From: Arthrinium phaeospermum
Lineage: Eukaryota > Ascomycota > Sordariomycetes > Amphisphaeriales > Apiosporaceae
Direction of reading: 5' to 3'
DNA: 64,000 nucleotides
Assembly (NCBI GenBank): GCA_006503535.1
Contig: QYRS01000001.1
Location: forward strand, 4,588,001-4,652,000
The position numbers were made by a program, and so were the translations under genes. The notes beneath the pieces are model-generated. The model ran no database searches and had not been told where the DNA came from. It was given only the letters and a program-made list of their open reading frames with translations. Shown piece by piece: positions 48,105-59,900 of the stretch (positions are counted from its first letter, which is position 1; the number at the start of each line of letters is the position of its first letter).

Positions 48105-49060
48105 TTAATCCGAGTCCGAGCCATAGTCGACCAGGCCCGCCAAGCCTGCTTTTGCCTGCCCGGGCAGCTTGGACTGTGACTGTGGTGGTGTAGGTGTGGG
48201 CGCAGGTGCGGGAGCTGCCGGCTCCTTCTTCTTCAGGCCAGGAATCCGCTCGACCTTCTTCGGCCTCTCCCGCTTAAAAGGCACTGGCGGTGGGGGCATG
48301 GCTGACAGGTCCTCCATGACGATCTCCTCCTCCCCGATCTGTTCTGAGAGGGCCTGCTCCTTGTGCCTCGCGAACGCGCGCCGCGCGGCCTCGAGGTCCT
48401 CCCGCTCCTGCCGCTCGGCGTCCTCGTCGACGGGGGGCGCGTCGGGCGCCATGTCGCCGCCGCCCGTGCGGTCGCGGCGGGCGTTGCTGGTGCGGATCTC
48501 GTCCAGCATGTCGGCGACGGCCATCTCGCGCTTGGCGTCGACCGTCTTGGCCTCGAGCTCCTCCATGGCGTTGCGCTCCTCCTCTTCCTTTTCCAGGCGG
48601 TCGAGCCGCTCCTCGTCCGTCTCCTCCTTCAGCGGCCGCCAGGGCTCCGTGTTTCGCTTCGCGCCCCGCTCGCACACGTAGTCGTTGACGCGCGGGTCCG
48701 TCTTGAACGTGATCTCGGCCGAGCACCGCGTGCACCGGATAAAGAAGCGGAAGATCTGGATGCCGAGGTACTTTTCCTCCTGGTTGGTCTCTTTGCGCGC
48801 GTTGAACTTTCGGCCCTTGGGCAGGTATTCACCTGGACGATTCAAACCACATGTTAGAAATGCTGTTACCAAGATTCGGGATCAATAGGCAGAGAAGGGA
48901 GATGAGACTTACCGCATGTTAAGCATCTCATGCTGAACGGTGCCATCAACCGGACGGTGATCACCTTGGGCCCAGCTTGCTTCGGCTTCCGTTGGCGACC
49001 CAGGGCGCTTGGATCGAAGTCCGGTGGGTAGTATTTGCTCAATACTTTGCGTTCAGACAT
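48105..49060 (-). CDS. yju2: Splicing factor Yju2/Cwc16 (CCDC94 family)
   Basis: Two exons, 49060-48913 and 48832-48105 (291 aa). The 78-nt intron (GTAAGT donor, TTCTAACAT branch point, CCAG acceptor) splits the glycine codon of the first zinc-binding CxxCG motif. The N-terminus [20 protein letters not shown], the [20 protein letters not shown] box with its CxxC, and [20 protein letters not shown] with the second CxxC are diagnostic of the Cwc16/Yju2 family. The middle is an acidic/basic coiled coil, and the tail is Ala/Pro/Gln-rich ending [10 protein letters not shown], a common end for this group. Known role: joins the activated spliceosome with the Prp19-associated factors and promotes the first transesterification by stabilising the branch helix. 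No operon-like context. Identity is strong. Confidence 0.95.
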
Positions 49061-49616
49061 GGCGACGGTGTTTGATGGCGATGTGTTGTTTTTGGAGTTG
49101 TGCAACAAGTTGTCGCAACTTGAAGTATTTTGGGTGTTGTGTTGCCTGGCCTGGGCTTTCTCCGAATAGGCGGAATTATCAAGTGGGACTGCACGATTTG
49201 CCCCACCTATTTTTTACAACGTTCCGCTCAGCACTTCGTACTAATGGATTTGATTGACTTGGACTTGACTTGACCACTGTCAGCCAGCCCCAAGTCAATG
49301 TTCAGACTCGAGTATTTCATATGACTGTATGTCCGACTGTTATATGTTGGTAACATATTTGGCTGGTCCGGAGTCTCGTCGAAGACATTCTGTTCCGCAC
49401 TCTACTAAAGCTTCGGAACACTGAGATATTGCGCAACGAGCGGAGGTTACATACAAAGGCCATGGTCGATAAGGATGACCGTAAATAGAATTTGCAACCA
49501 AGCCTAGGCCGCTTCCTTAATGGCACTTATAAAAAGGAAGGTAGGTAGTAGGCTTGAAGGAATTCACGACACAACCTCGGTCACGTTTCGTTTCGCCTTC
49601 CAAAAAGTGAACTCGA
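49061..49616. other. Yju2 promoter region and spacer
   Basis: About 0.55 kb upstream of Yju2 and downstream of the tRNA gene. No gene is seen; the promoter of Yju2 must lie in its left part. Confidence 0.6.
49602..49606 (-). terminator. RNA polymerase III terminator of tRNA-Thr
   Basis: Five T residues on the minus strand, ten nucleotides past the tRNA 3' end, the usual Pol III stop signal. Confidence 0.75.
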
Positions 49617-49720
49617 TGCCCTCACGCCGGATTGAACGACGGACCTCGTCATATCTGGTGGGGTTCACTGTCGTGATTCCCAGTTACGAGTGACGCGCTC
49701 TACCACTGAGCTATAAGGGC
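49617..49720 (-). tRNA. tRNA-Thr (anticodon CGU) with a 32-nt intron
   Basis: The minus strand folds into a full cloverleaf. Acceptor stem GCCCTTA pairs with TGAGGGC (one G-U), discriminator A. The D arm is GCTC-AGTGGTA-GAGC, the anticodon stem CGTCA/TGACG with loop CTCGTA plus A, and the T arm CGTCG-TTCAATC-CGGCG (one G-U). The anticodon CGT at 49688-49686 reads ACG, giving threonine. An intron at 49684-49653 follows position 37, the canonical nuclear tRNA intron site, leaving a 72-nt mature molecule. Both internal promoter boxes are intact (A box TAGCTCAGTGGTAGAG, B box GTTCAATCC). The gene stands alone between Yju2 and GCP5. Confidence 0.93.
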
Positions 49721-50050
49721 TTTTTGGTTAAGTAATCAGGCTCGGGACTGATGGTCCAAGCTGAATTGAAGGAAAGTGCCACTAACATGTACTATGAAGG
49801 CAATTCAAAAGGTGCAGGGTTTTTTTTTTTTTTTTTTTTTTTAGCTGAATCCTCAGTCAGGCAATCAATAACCATCCACACACTACTAGTAGCCTCTCCT
49901 GTCCTGCGAAATACGGTTGGGACTGCACTTCAGGGAAAGCAGGGTCTGGATCAATTTCATATGTAGATAGGTTCATTTTGGGATATCTCTTACAAGCATA
50001 ATGGTCTATCTAGCAAATTCATATGTAGGCATCTATGCATTTGTACACAT
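49721..50050. other. Spacer between tRNA-Thr and GCP5 with a T23 tract
   Basis: About 0.33 kb that holds the 3' end of the GCP5 transcript and, at 49820-49842, an uninterrupted run of 23 T. No gene is seen. Confidence 0.6.
49820..49842 (+). repeat. Poly(T) tract, 23 nt
   Basis: Uninterrupted T23, read as A23 on the minus strand. It could be slippage in a nucleosome-depleted spacer or a remnant of a retroposed A-tail. No flanking target-site duplication is obvious. Confidence 0.95.
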
Positions 50051-52767
50051 TCACCATGCGCTTTGTTGCACACCAGCTTCCAGCATCTCGGCCAACGTAT
50101 CCCACTTGGCCGCCGCCGGGTCGCCGCTGGCCCTCGCAACCCCTCGCAAACCCCCTGCAATAAACCCTAGATGCCTATCAAAGCCCGACCGTATCTCGCG
50201 CAGGACCTCGGCATACGTCCTGTCGCCTTCCAGAACCAAGGCGCTCTTGTCTTGCTCCTCCAGGAAGGTCTCGTCCTCCTCCTCGTCCACTTTGACGAAG
50301 AGGGTGCTGCGGTCCTCGGCGTGGCTTTTGTCCGGCGATGACGGTATGCCTTCATCCCCAGTAGTAGTCGCCGCTGCCCGGCGTTCATGTTCCGTTCGGC
50401 GTGCATCCTCAAGCCGGATGGCGAGGTCAAAAACGTCGAGCATGCACTGGTAGATGGGATCTAGCTTGCTCCCGAGACAGGCCTCGGCAACCAGGCGCTT
50501 GGTGAAGTTTGCATGTAATGCAATCATCGAATCGACATCGACCGCTTCCTCGAGATCTTTGCGGAGTTTCTCCGTCAGAGGCGCAATGACGAGATTGGAG
50601 AGGTACGACTGCAGAGACGCACAGAGCCACAGTATCTTGCCGCGGAGGCCGTAGTATAGTGCCTGCTCGTGGTCCCTTCCTACCGGCTTCATGGACTTGT
50701 GAGATGCTTGCAGCATGTGACTTGCCCGGCGCAGCTGTAGCAGAAACGTGAATACAGACTGGTAATGCATGATGCTCTCGCCAGAAACTACAATGCGAAT
50801 TGGCCAGGCCATGCGGTAGGTGACCCCGATGGAGGGGAGGCATTTTCGCACCGATCTCCTGGATGTACGAACGTCCCCTTGGGATTCGGGATTCGAAGCA
50901 GTAATGATGATGCGGTGGATGTCTCCGAGCTCGTTGAACGCATCGTGCGCCAACTCTGTCAGCACGAACCGATCATGCCACTTGGGGTTCAGCAAGTCGA
51001 GATTGTTGAACAATGCGAGAGCAAAGATGTCGGACCGGTAGCCATCGCTCATGAGGTATAGTCGATGCAGCATTGCTACGGCGCTATCGAGGTCGCAACT
51101 GTCGGAAAGGACGCGGCGGAGTGTGCTTGATGCCGCGTGATGCTTGCTTTGCATCCAGCTCTCAAAGGCCACGTTGAAGACCTCGGAAAAGGGGGCAAAA
51201 CTCCCCAAGTCTGACGCTATGAGCGCATCGAAACCCAGCTCAGGTTCCGCAGTCTGCGGGCCGGTTCGGCCGAGCTTCCCCATGTTCTTGAGGACGACGA
51301 CGCTTTTGCCCGTGATGAAGATTTTGACGGCAGCCGGCTGCAGGAATCGGGGTGCGTGCAACGAACCATCCTCGCCCCTTCGAAGCTTGAACTGACTCTC
51401 CCAAACCTGGCTTAGGGATACCTGGTCTTGGACCTTGGTAACGAAGAACGTCTCGTCACCGTCCCGAAGCTCGCCCTCGTCCATCCATTGACGAAGCGGC
51501 CGTAAATAGACCTGGAAGCACTCGAAGAACAGCTTGCCAAAGAACTCGTAGATGCCGTCTTGGCCCTCGAGCTGCGCAGTGTTGGCCGCATCGAAAAGGA
51601 GTTCCAGATATCGGAAAGCCTGGGCCTTTGTCTCCCGCGCAAGTTGCTGGACGATAGCCGACAGGCCGAGAAGAGGACGGACGTGCGGCTCGACCTCGCG
51701 CTGCAGCTCAATGAGACTGACCACTGTGTCTTGCTTGATATCGACGAGGCGCCTCTCGAGGTTGGACACTGTGGCGTTGAACGTTTGCAGCCGCTTCGCC
51801 ACGCCATCCCGAAATACTTCCAGCAGGGGTATCTGCTGACGTTTTCGTGCTAGGGCTCGTAGAACCAGAAAGTTTCGTGAAATATTCCCAAACCACTTCA
51901 ACACAGACTGCAGTGAGTACGTAGAAGCATGCTGCAACAAATACTTTTCTGATGGCTCGCCTCTTTTGTTGAACAAGTCGTTTTCCAGGCCTGCCAACAT
52001 GAAGAGAGTTTCGCGGACCATTTGAAACTCTGATCGCTCAGAGTCCACATGGTCCTTTCCCGAGGCCTTCGGGTGGGGGAGCCTCCACGCTTGCGTCTGT
52101 TGCACCCTTGACAGTGCATCGTCGTCGAGGGAAGCTATCACATAGTCTTGTGGCCGCCGCCTGTGCTGGGCTTCTATGCTCGAGAGAGACGTCTGCCCGG
52201 ACCCAAACGACACGTACGACTCTTTGTCGTCATCGTCAAGAGGCTCGTCTTCAGAGCTGTCGTCGTTGAAGTCGGGCTTCTTCCACAAATCGTCATCGGA
52301 CGACCCTCCTTCGTTGACGATATCTTCCCACTTGAGCTGCTCGCCCGGGTCGGCACGGAGCTCCTCTCGAGGAAGAAGATCTTCGAGCTTCGACTTCTTC
52401 ACGGGCTGGTCTGACAGTTCCAGCAGAAAGTGCAGCATCTCTGGGGTGAACTTGTTGGACACGGCGGAAAGCGCATCTAAGCGTTCCCGGAGCGCGTCGG
52501 CGAGTCCATCTCGGTTGAGCACGCGGAAACGCTCCTCAATCCCGTTGACATGCTTCTCTACGTCGAACTGGTTGGTGCGTAGATGGTTGTGATACCGCAG
52601 GCTACGGAGACTGGGCTCCCTCAGGGCTTTTACTCTGGCGGGCTCTGGCTATCGAGGGTATCAGTTTCTGCCTTACAAACAAAGCCGTGTGCCTTTTGAC
52701 TTACCTGGTTCAAGATCACCTCAATGAGTTCTTCAGTCAATGAGCTAAGCGTCGCTGCAAATGCCAT
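50051..52767 (-). CDS. Gamma-tubulin complex component GCP5 (Mod21 family)
   Basis: Two exons, 52767-52705 and 52648-50051 (886 aa). The 56-nt intron (GTAAGT donor, AACTGATAC branch region, ATAG acceptor) falls exactly between codons 21 and 22. The N-terminal part (MAFAATLSSLTEELIEVILN, then LRTNQFDVEKHVNGIEERFR) followed by LNRDGLADALRERLDAL and LHFLLELSDQP is what I know as the fungal GCP5/Mod21 N-terminal region. An acidic linker comes next. QMVRETLFMLAGLENDLF starts the conserved GRIP1 part, and the GRIP2-like C-terminal half contains WPIRIVVSGESIMHYQSVF, a typical GCP signature. GCP4/5/6 proteins join GCP2/3 in the gamma-tubulin ring complex that nucleates microtubules at spindle pole bodies and septa. 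Assignment to GCP5 rather than GCP4 or GCP6 rests on the N-terminus. It shares an 880-bp divergent promoter region with the mannosyltransferase. Confidence 0.87.
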
Positions 52768-53647
52768 TTTGAAGGGGATTTACACTATTTCAGGGATCAG
52801 TGTGAGACGAATTATATGAGCTCAGATGGTCGCCTATGAATTGATTCCCTTAAGGCACCGTGCCTTGCAGTTGTAGTAGGCTCTAGGTGAGAGCTCGGCG
52901 TGCTCGCTCTGTGGGTCATCTGATGCATTTGCAGAGAAAACCACTGCGCAAAGAGGTACGAGGCCCGATGATGTGTAGGTACTCTACTTACTGTGGATGT
53001 CCTTCAGACACTTTGAGGTCGTCGGGCGCCCTACAACCTACTTGGGCAGATATTGGTGCATGCACTTCAATCTCGACCTAACCTAGGCGGCTCGATCAAC
53101 GCGACTCCAGCTTCCCCCACGCCGACGCGCAGTTTGCCAAGGTCGGCCCAGAGGGCTGCTTATTGCCGATAAGCTTCCCAGCACACATGGGACGCATTAA
53201 ATAGCGGAGTACAGTGCGCAGGATTCTGGCTGGAAAGCCTCTGCTGTGGGCATGCGGCATAATGCGGGCAATCTTCCGAGCCTGCAGACAGTGCCGATTC
53301 GGCGTCTCCTATTTCCCCAAAATTTCTAGGCATCGTCCTGATTAACAAGGAAGCTCCATCAATTGGTCACGGCGCACGAGTTGGCCAGAAGACAGTTCTA
53401 ACAACTCTGTATCTGCCCCGACAGCAGATTCTGCGATCAGATTGGAATACGACGACGACGACCGCTGAGTTGCATCAAGCGTCGGTGAATACCATTTAAT
53501 CACTTGTGGTTGCACAGGTTGCCCTTATCGATCCATTTAGTGCCTATCAGGTACCGCCCAACTTACGGCTGGCAGCGGTGTCTGAATTATCTCTACTGCA
53601 GCCAAACCAATCGAGCAGTTCATGACAGCTCAACACGCGACGACATC
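52768..53647. promoter_or_regulatory. Divergent promoter region of GCP5 and Ktr mannosyltransferase
   Basis: 880 bp between two divergent start codons. No gene is seen inside. A CGACGACGACGACCG run lies at about 53448-53462, roughly 190 bp before the mannosyltransferase ATG. Confidence 0.6.
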
Positions 53648-55019
53648 ATGGCTATAGCAAGGCCGGTGCGCGCCCTTGGGCTTGCCGCTCTAATGATGTG
53701 GATTTTCTTCCTCTACACCATACTCAAGCCCACGCCGGGACTAGTAGGCCCCGACAAGTACAAGACCTTCGAGAGGGATCCTCAATTAGACCGTATGCTC
53801 TCCCAGCCCCATCCATGGCCATTCCTATCAGGCACTGACCGATTCTGCTTCCAGCCCTCGAGGAACCCGAAGGAAAACTATGGCGAGCGTCGGAAGATTA
53901 TGCGCCAGACGCGAAGAACCCCGCGCGGATTAATGCGACCCTGTTGGCCCTGGTACGAAACGAAGAGCTCGAGGGCATGCTGCAGTCCATGGGCGACCTC
54001 GAGAGGACGTGGAACAACAAGTTCAACTACCCCTGGACTTTCTTCAACGACGTTCCCTTCTCCGAGGAGTTCAAGAAGAAGACGAGAGCTGCGACCAAGG
54101 CCGAGTGCAGATACGGTACGTCCGGATGTGTCGAGTTTCTAGAATGATGGGAGAATAGCGGCTGACTTACACGCGAATACAGAGGTTATTCCGAAAGAAC
54201 ACTGGGAGGTCCCATCGTGGATCAACGACGATTTGTACAAGGAGTCCGTCAAGATCCTGAAGGAAAACGATATCCAATACGCCGATATGCTGTCTTACCA
54301 CCAAATGTGTCGATGGAACAGCGGTCTCTTCTACAAGCACCCGGCGATGGAGAATATGCAGTTCTACTGGAGAGTCGAGCCCAAGGTTCACTTCTTCTGC
54401 GACGTTGATTATGACGTCTTCCGCTACATGCAGGACCGCAACAAGACCTACGGCTTTACCGTCACTATTTACGACGCGCCCAAGTCTATTCCGACCCTGT
54501 GGCCCGAAACCGAAAAGTTCATTGCGCAGCACCCCGAATACCTGCACCCGAACAACGCCCAGCAATGGCTGACCGACAAGACGCGCCGCCCCGGGCACTG
54601 GGAACAGGCCAATGGCTACTCTACCTGCCATTTCTGGACCAACTTCGAAATTGCCGACATGTCATTCTGGCGGAGCAAGGTATACGAGGACTACTTCAAC
54701 CACCTCGACAGAGCTGGCGGCTTCTTCTACGAACGATGGGGCGATGCGCCCGTCCATAGTATTGCGCTGGGCTTGTTCGAAGATAAGAGCAAAATCCATT
54801 GGTGAGTCAAAGTAGCGCCGGGCAAGACCTCGTTGTATCCGCTTGCTAACCCTACTTGATAGGTTCCGAGATATCGGCTACCAGCATATCCCCTTCTTCA
54901 ACTGCCCGAACTCCCCCAAGTGCCATGGCTGCACCAAGGGCAAGTTCTACGACGGAGAGCCTTTCCTTCAGAAGGAGGATTGCCGCCCGAACTGGTTCAA
55001 GTATGCTCACATGGACTAA
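53648..55019 (+). CDS. Ktr/Kre2-family alpha-1,2-mannosyltransferase (GT15)
   Basis: Four exons, 53648-53792, 53855-54115, 54183-54801 and 54863-55019 (393 aa). Introns are 62, 67 and 61 nt, with GTATGC, GTACGT and GTGAGT donors. A short cytosolic N-terminus and one hydrophobic signal anchor (residues about 9-26, LGLAALMMWIFFLYTIL) make it a type II Golgi membrane protein. The catalytic domain shows TWNNKFNYPWTFFNDVPF near residue 100, then YHQMCRWNSGLFYKHP, YWRVEPKVHFFCDVDYD and the family signature GYSTCHFWTNFEIADMSFWR at about residues 279-298, with FFYERWGDAPVHSIALGLF after it. GT15 enzymes add alpha-1,2-mannose from GDP-mannose to O-linked and N-linked glycans of cell-wall proteins. It ends NWFKYAHMD after a Cys-containing stretch (FNCPNSPKCHGCTKG) seen in this family. 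Which Ktr paralogue it is cannot be told. Confidence 0.94.
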
Positions 55020-55304
55020 ATAAAAAGCAGTCGGATTCGATAGAGACGGGAGGATTTCATGATGTTTCAGGGGCTATAGTAACGTCTGGGTAGTCTGAAA
55101 TGACATGGGCTAGTGTTGGGGCATTCGGGTGTTTCGGCGTCACTCTAAGGCATGATGATATGATAGACTGGCTCTTTTCCAGCGCTGTAGCATATGGCGG
55201 AACAGTGCTTTGTACGAATTCAACGCCATTATAACAATAGTAAAATGATCATGGCATTTCATGCACAGTACCCCCAGTGTCCAGCCAGATGCGACTTGGG
55301 CGTA

Positions 55305-56488
55305 TTAATGGTACCCGAAAACCGTGACTGTGCCTGATGTCCCGCCCACGCAGAATTGGTCGCCAAATCCATCCTCTCTCCAGGCCAGACAGCTGATGAT
55401 GTTACTGCGCTCCTTCTCCTTCCCGTCTTTGCCGATAAGCTTCTTCTTCGGCTCTGTGCCGGCCGGCCCCCAGGGAACCCGGATCTTGGTCTTCACGTCG
55501 CCCGTCATCACGTCCCAGACCCAGAGCCGGCCCTCCCCGTTCTGTCCGGGGGTCCCCGTCATTTCGTCGCCCGCCAGGACGTACTGCTCCTTGCCGCCCA
55601 GGATCGACTGCACCCTGAGCTCCTCGTTGCGCAGGCCCGGGTCCGCGTATGTCTTGAGGCAGCCGCCCGAGTCGCGGTCCATGAGCCGGACCTTGCTGTC
55701 GAGCGAGCCGACCAGCAGCGCCTTGGCGTCGCGCGTCGCGCCCAGGCTCGTCACGCCGTGGCTCGGCGACACGACGTCGGTCACGCACCGGCCCATGCGC
55801 ACGTCGTAGCTGCGGACGCGGCCGTCGACGCTACCGGCCACGATCTCGGCGCCCAGCACCAGCACCGACGTCACGGCGTCCTTGGCGTCGGCCAGGGTCT
55901 GCACCGGCTTATGAGAGCTCTGGTTGCGCGTGTCCCAGATGCGCACCGTCGCGTCCAGGCTGCCCGACACGACGAGCGCGTCGTCGTGGCCGTCGCCGCC
56001 GAAGGCCACGGCGTTGATGCGCGCGCTGTGCGAGGCCGCGTTGCCGCCGAAGCGGCGAAGGGTTTGGGCTGTGGAGACGTCCCACAGGAAGACGGTGCGG
56101 TCGCCGCCGCCGGATACGAAGCGCGCGTTGTCGTGCGAGACTTGCAGGGAGAGTACTTCGTAGCCGTGGGCTGAGTAGGTCTGGATCAGGCGGCCTTGGG
56201 GTACGTCTGCGGGAGCGGTGCTGGGGGCTTTGCCCCCTGTTATGTGGGAAGAAGGAAAGAGGGAAGAGGAGTTGTTAGAGGAGGATGATGCTGGGTTGTA
56301 GAGCCTGATGGTCCGGTCTGAGGAGCCAGTCAGGATATATGTTCCTGGTGAGGCGGAATAGCTCACGGCATTGACAGGGCCTGTTGTTTCATGTCAGCAA
56401 CCTATAAACTACAAATTCCTCGAACATAGAATACAGACTCACCGTTCGAGCCCAAAAGGTGGGCTATAGGCTTGTCCGGGAAAGCCAT
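55305..56488 (-). CDS. WD40-repeat protein, WDR83/Morg1-like
   Basis: Two exons, 56488-56443 and 56380-55305 (373 aa). The 62-nt intron (GTGAGT donor, TTGCTGACAT branch point, ACAG acceptor) joins MAFPDKPIAHLLGSN to GPVNAVSYS. About seven WD repeats are visible: ILTGSSDRTIRLYNP, FVSGGGDRTVFLWDV, VVSGSLDATVRIWDT, IVAGSVDGRVRSYDVRMGRC, LLVGSLDSKVRLMDRDSGGC, LWVWDV, and a last blade ending GTVTVFGYH. The RSYDVRMGRC blade and the one after it, with the opening 'H.G.VNAV' blade, resemble WDR83 (MAPK organizer 1), a scaffold linked to ERK signalling and spliceosomes in animals; the fungal role is not established. A Ser/Asn-rich insertion (about residues 45-75) sits after the first blade. Divergent with Pet127. 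The WD40 fold is certain; the WDR83 assignment is moderate. Confidence 0.85.
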
Positions 56489-56982
56489 GATTGTGTGAAC
56501 GTTGCTGATTTCATATGCAAACTCATTCTGAGATGGTTAGAGACAAGAACCCATGCATTCCGAGCTGCCTTCCCGATGCAAACCTGGTTATCTTGCGAGC
56601 AATTGTAAGGGGAAGGACCAAGTTAGCAACTCGGAAAGACGACACTGCTGTACAATCCTCTAATTATACCCAGGCAAGTATAAGTAGGTGAGCAGAAGGG
56701 TTCGAAGGATTTGATTGGCCAGCGGTTCTACAGAGCCGACTGGCGCTGCTAGCTCGGAACAGATTAGCGTTGACGTACTGGGGAGAAAATGTGAGCCGGG
56801 GTGTTAGTTTTCAATTATCGGAGCTCCAGCCCATTAAAAATTTAGGTAGATGAAAGTTTCCCGTCACGACCACTCGACTCCAAACCCGGCAGATAATACC
56901 AATTGGTGCTAATCTGATCTTTCCGAGGTCTTCGATGCGTCTCGTTTCCCTCACGGCAGTCCATCCTTAACAGGCTGTCCCA
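56489..56982. promoter_or_regulatory. Divergent promoter of WDR83-like and Pet127 genes
   Basis: 494 bp between two divergent ATGs. It contains ATTGG at 56714-56718 and the palindrome CCAATTGG at 56899-56906, which offers a CCAAT box in both directions about 80 bp before the Pet127 start. An AT-rich patch (CATTAAAAATTTAGG) lies at about 56832-56846. CCAAT boxes are bound by the HAP complex in fungi; its use here is inferred. Confidence 0.5.
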
Positions 56983-59900
56983 ATGCTACCCCTAGCAAGC
57001 CTGGCCGCACGCCGACTAACAAGCCATCACATCTGTGCAACATGCCGCATCGCATCCCGTAACCGCAGTGCAACTTTTGCGAGTCCTGCCCTGCACCTTC
57101 AGTATGGCCCTTCCAGATACTTCTCGGCCACGTTGGCTCGCGCCGACGACGATGCCGCCCAGCCCAGCAAAGATTCTGCCGATTCCAAACCGACCCCTCC
57201 CCAGCGGGTGAAGAAGAAGAAGAAGCCCTCCCCGCCATCCCCACCAGAAAAGAAATCGCCCAAAGCGCGCAAGGCGCCGGCAGAACCCAAGACGGATGCT
57301 GCCAAACCCGCCCCGAAGAAGAAGCAGGACAAGTCGCGGAACCTCAAGGTCCTGGAGGGCGCCTTGGCGGCACTGAAAAATGTTCTCGACGCCCAGAACA
57401 TCAGCGTGGCCGCCCCGGCCAACTCCAAGTCCAAGGCCAAACCGCAGCCTGACGAAAATTCTGCCGAGAAGTCGGAGGGGCACGATGTTTCCGACAAGCA
57501 AGCAGATGGCGCAAAGAAGAAGAAGGCGACTGCCGCCTCTCCCAAGGCGCAAAAAGCCAAGAAGAAGAGATCCTCTGCGGAGGCTGGAGGAAAGGCTCGA
57601 CAGCGGAATGCATTACGCAAGGCTCTCAAAGCCGATACCCCGGAAGCTCCATCGGAGACTGGTGCTGAGGAAAAGAAGAAGCCACGACGCACCGCTACCG
57701 CAGATGCCAAGAAATTAACGGCGCCGTCCAGCTTTATCAGGAGAACCAAAGTAGGGCCCTCAACACGCAGGAGCTTGGGGAGGACCCAATCCTCGCAGGA
57801 AGAAGAATCCTCGGATCTCGATGGAATCCCCAATGAGGCTGCCTGGGTATTGGGAGCGCAGTCCCAATCTACCGGAGCCGCCTTAGAGTTTTCACCAATG
57901 GCAGAGGCGATCAAGAAACCCCTTGGGAAACCTGATATCAAGATCGAGAATATTAATTCGGACGATCTGCACCTCGTGCCCATCGAGAAAGCACAACCGC
58001 CAGTACCGCCGGTTTCGTACGGCCTGGACAGAGTACTGTTCAACCCCGGCGTGTACCACCTCCAAGATCCACGGTCGAGGGTCTTCAATTTTGATCCTTA
58101 CCTGTCCAAGATCATGCCAATCCAAGAGTTTGACTTCAACGCCCTCAAGCAGTACATTACATCGTCCAAGGACGAGACCTTGATTAATATTGCACGCGAG
58201 AACGGCAAACGCTACACTGGTTCGACTTCTAGCATGACGTCGATGCTGGCCCATTTCCACTATCTGCTATCATCTTGGAGAGAGATCAATCCTGCTATCC
58301 TGTCCAAGAGCTTCAACACCCCCTCCAATAACTTTACCAAAATCTTGACGAGTCCTGCGGCTGTCTTCCTCCATTGGAAAGATGGGGTTTACGCCATTGA
58401 CGCCGACAAGGAATTCGATACGGCAAACATCCTGAGCATGCTCGGAAAATCCATGGAGAAGCTCTTGACCCTCACGAGGGAAGACTACGAGCGCTACCGG
58501 ACTGTCAACTCTGACCAGATATCTGAAGAGGAGCGCAACGCCGACGAGGCCTACCATTACACAGGCCTGGGCGACTTCATGATGCGGTCTCAGCTGGATG
58601 CCCACGACCCCAGAGTTCCCGGCACCGGCATGTTTGATCTCAAGACGAGGGCGGTCATCTCTATCCGTATGGACGCCGAGGGTTTCCAGAAAGGTCTTGG
58701 TTACGAGATTCGTAATCGGTTCGGTGATTGGGAGTCCTTCGAGCGAGAATACTATGACATGATCCGGTCCGCTTTCTTGAAGTACTCGCTACAGGTCCGT
58801 ATGGGTCGTATGGATGGAATCTTCGTGGCGTTCCACAACACGCAGAGGATATTCGGGTTCCAGTATATCCCACTGCCGGAGATGGATCTGTCACTACACG
58901 GAACTAGCGATGTCACTTTGGGGGATAAAGAGTTCAAGCTCAGTCTTGCGCTATTGAACGAGGTCATGGACCGCGCGAGCAAGAAGTTCCCTGAACAGTC
59001 ATTGCGGATCCACTTTGAAACGAGACCGTCTCTAGTTGCCCCCTTCATGTATGTCTTCGCCGAGCCGGTTGGAGAACAGGACATCAAGAACGTCCAAGAC
59101 GCTGGCAAGGCCAAGATCGAAGAATTCGAGAGAAAGGTCCTCGGCCTCGGTCCTCTCAATGCGGACATAGCTCCCTCCCTGGATACCGAAGAAACCGCCC
59201 AGGACGACGGTTCCGAAGAAGACTCTCTCGAACAGGATGAGCTCGACGAGGCACTGGGCGAGCCTAACGAAGGCCCATTGAACAAGGAGGTACCTGATGC
59301 AGCCATTTGGGAAGATGTGCGATCAAAGGTCGAAGACGCCATGGAGGATGACGAGCTTGGCGTCGCGGCTGTCCGAGAAGCCATTGAGGATGCTCTTGAG
59401 CAGAGCGGTTTGCTTGACCCCCAGTCACCAGAGGAGACACGCAGCTATGTCGACTCGCTCCTTAGCGCCCTTTCGCCCGATGTTTCACCAGAACAAACCG
59501 AGGGCATCATTGCTGACCCAGACGGGGCGGTAGAATTCCAGGACCAGGTAGAAGAACAATCTGCGTCCGAGGAGAGCCAGTCGTCTACCACCATTGAGGG
59601 CGAGGATGCATCAGAGGCAGATAACTTGACCGAGGAGGAGCCAGTCGAGACCACGGAGACCACCGAAGGCGATGACGAATACCGCCCAGCTGAAGAGTCT
59701 CAGGTGGATGAGAATGCCGAGTCTGATGTATCATCATCAGATGAGGCTGTGTCCGATCTCAGCGACTCTCCTGCACCCACCGAGACCACGCTCGACTCGG
59801 AAGAGTCCGTTTACATTGCAGAGGATAACCTGAAGCCTGATCAGCAAGAACAGGTCGAAGAGTTGAAGGAGCTGTCGGGCACTTCCAGCCTTTCCAACCT

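Noticed and set aside
48169..48857. Long plus-strand frames opposite Yju2
   Set aside because: They are shadows of the Glu/Arg/Ala-rich coding exon of Yju2.
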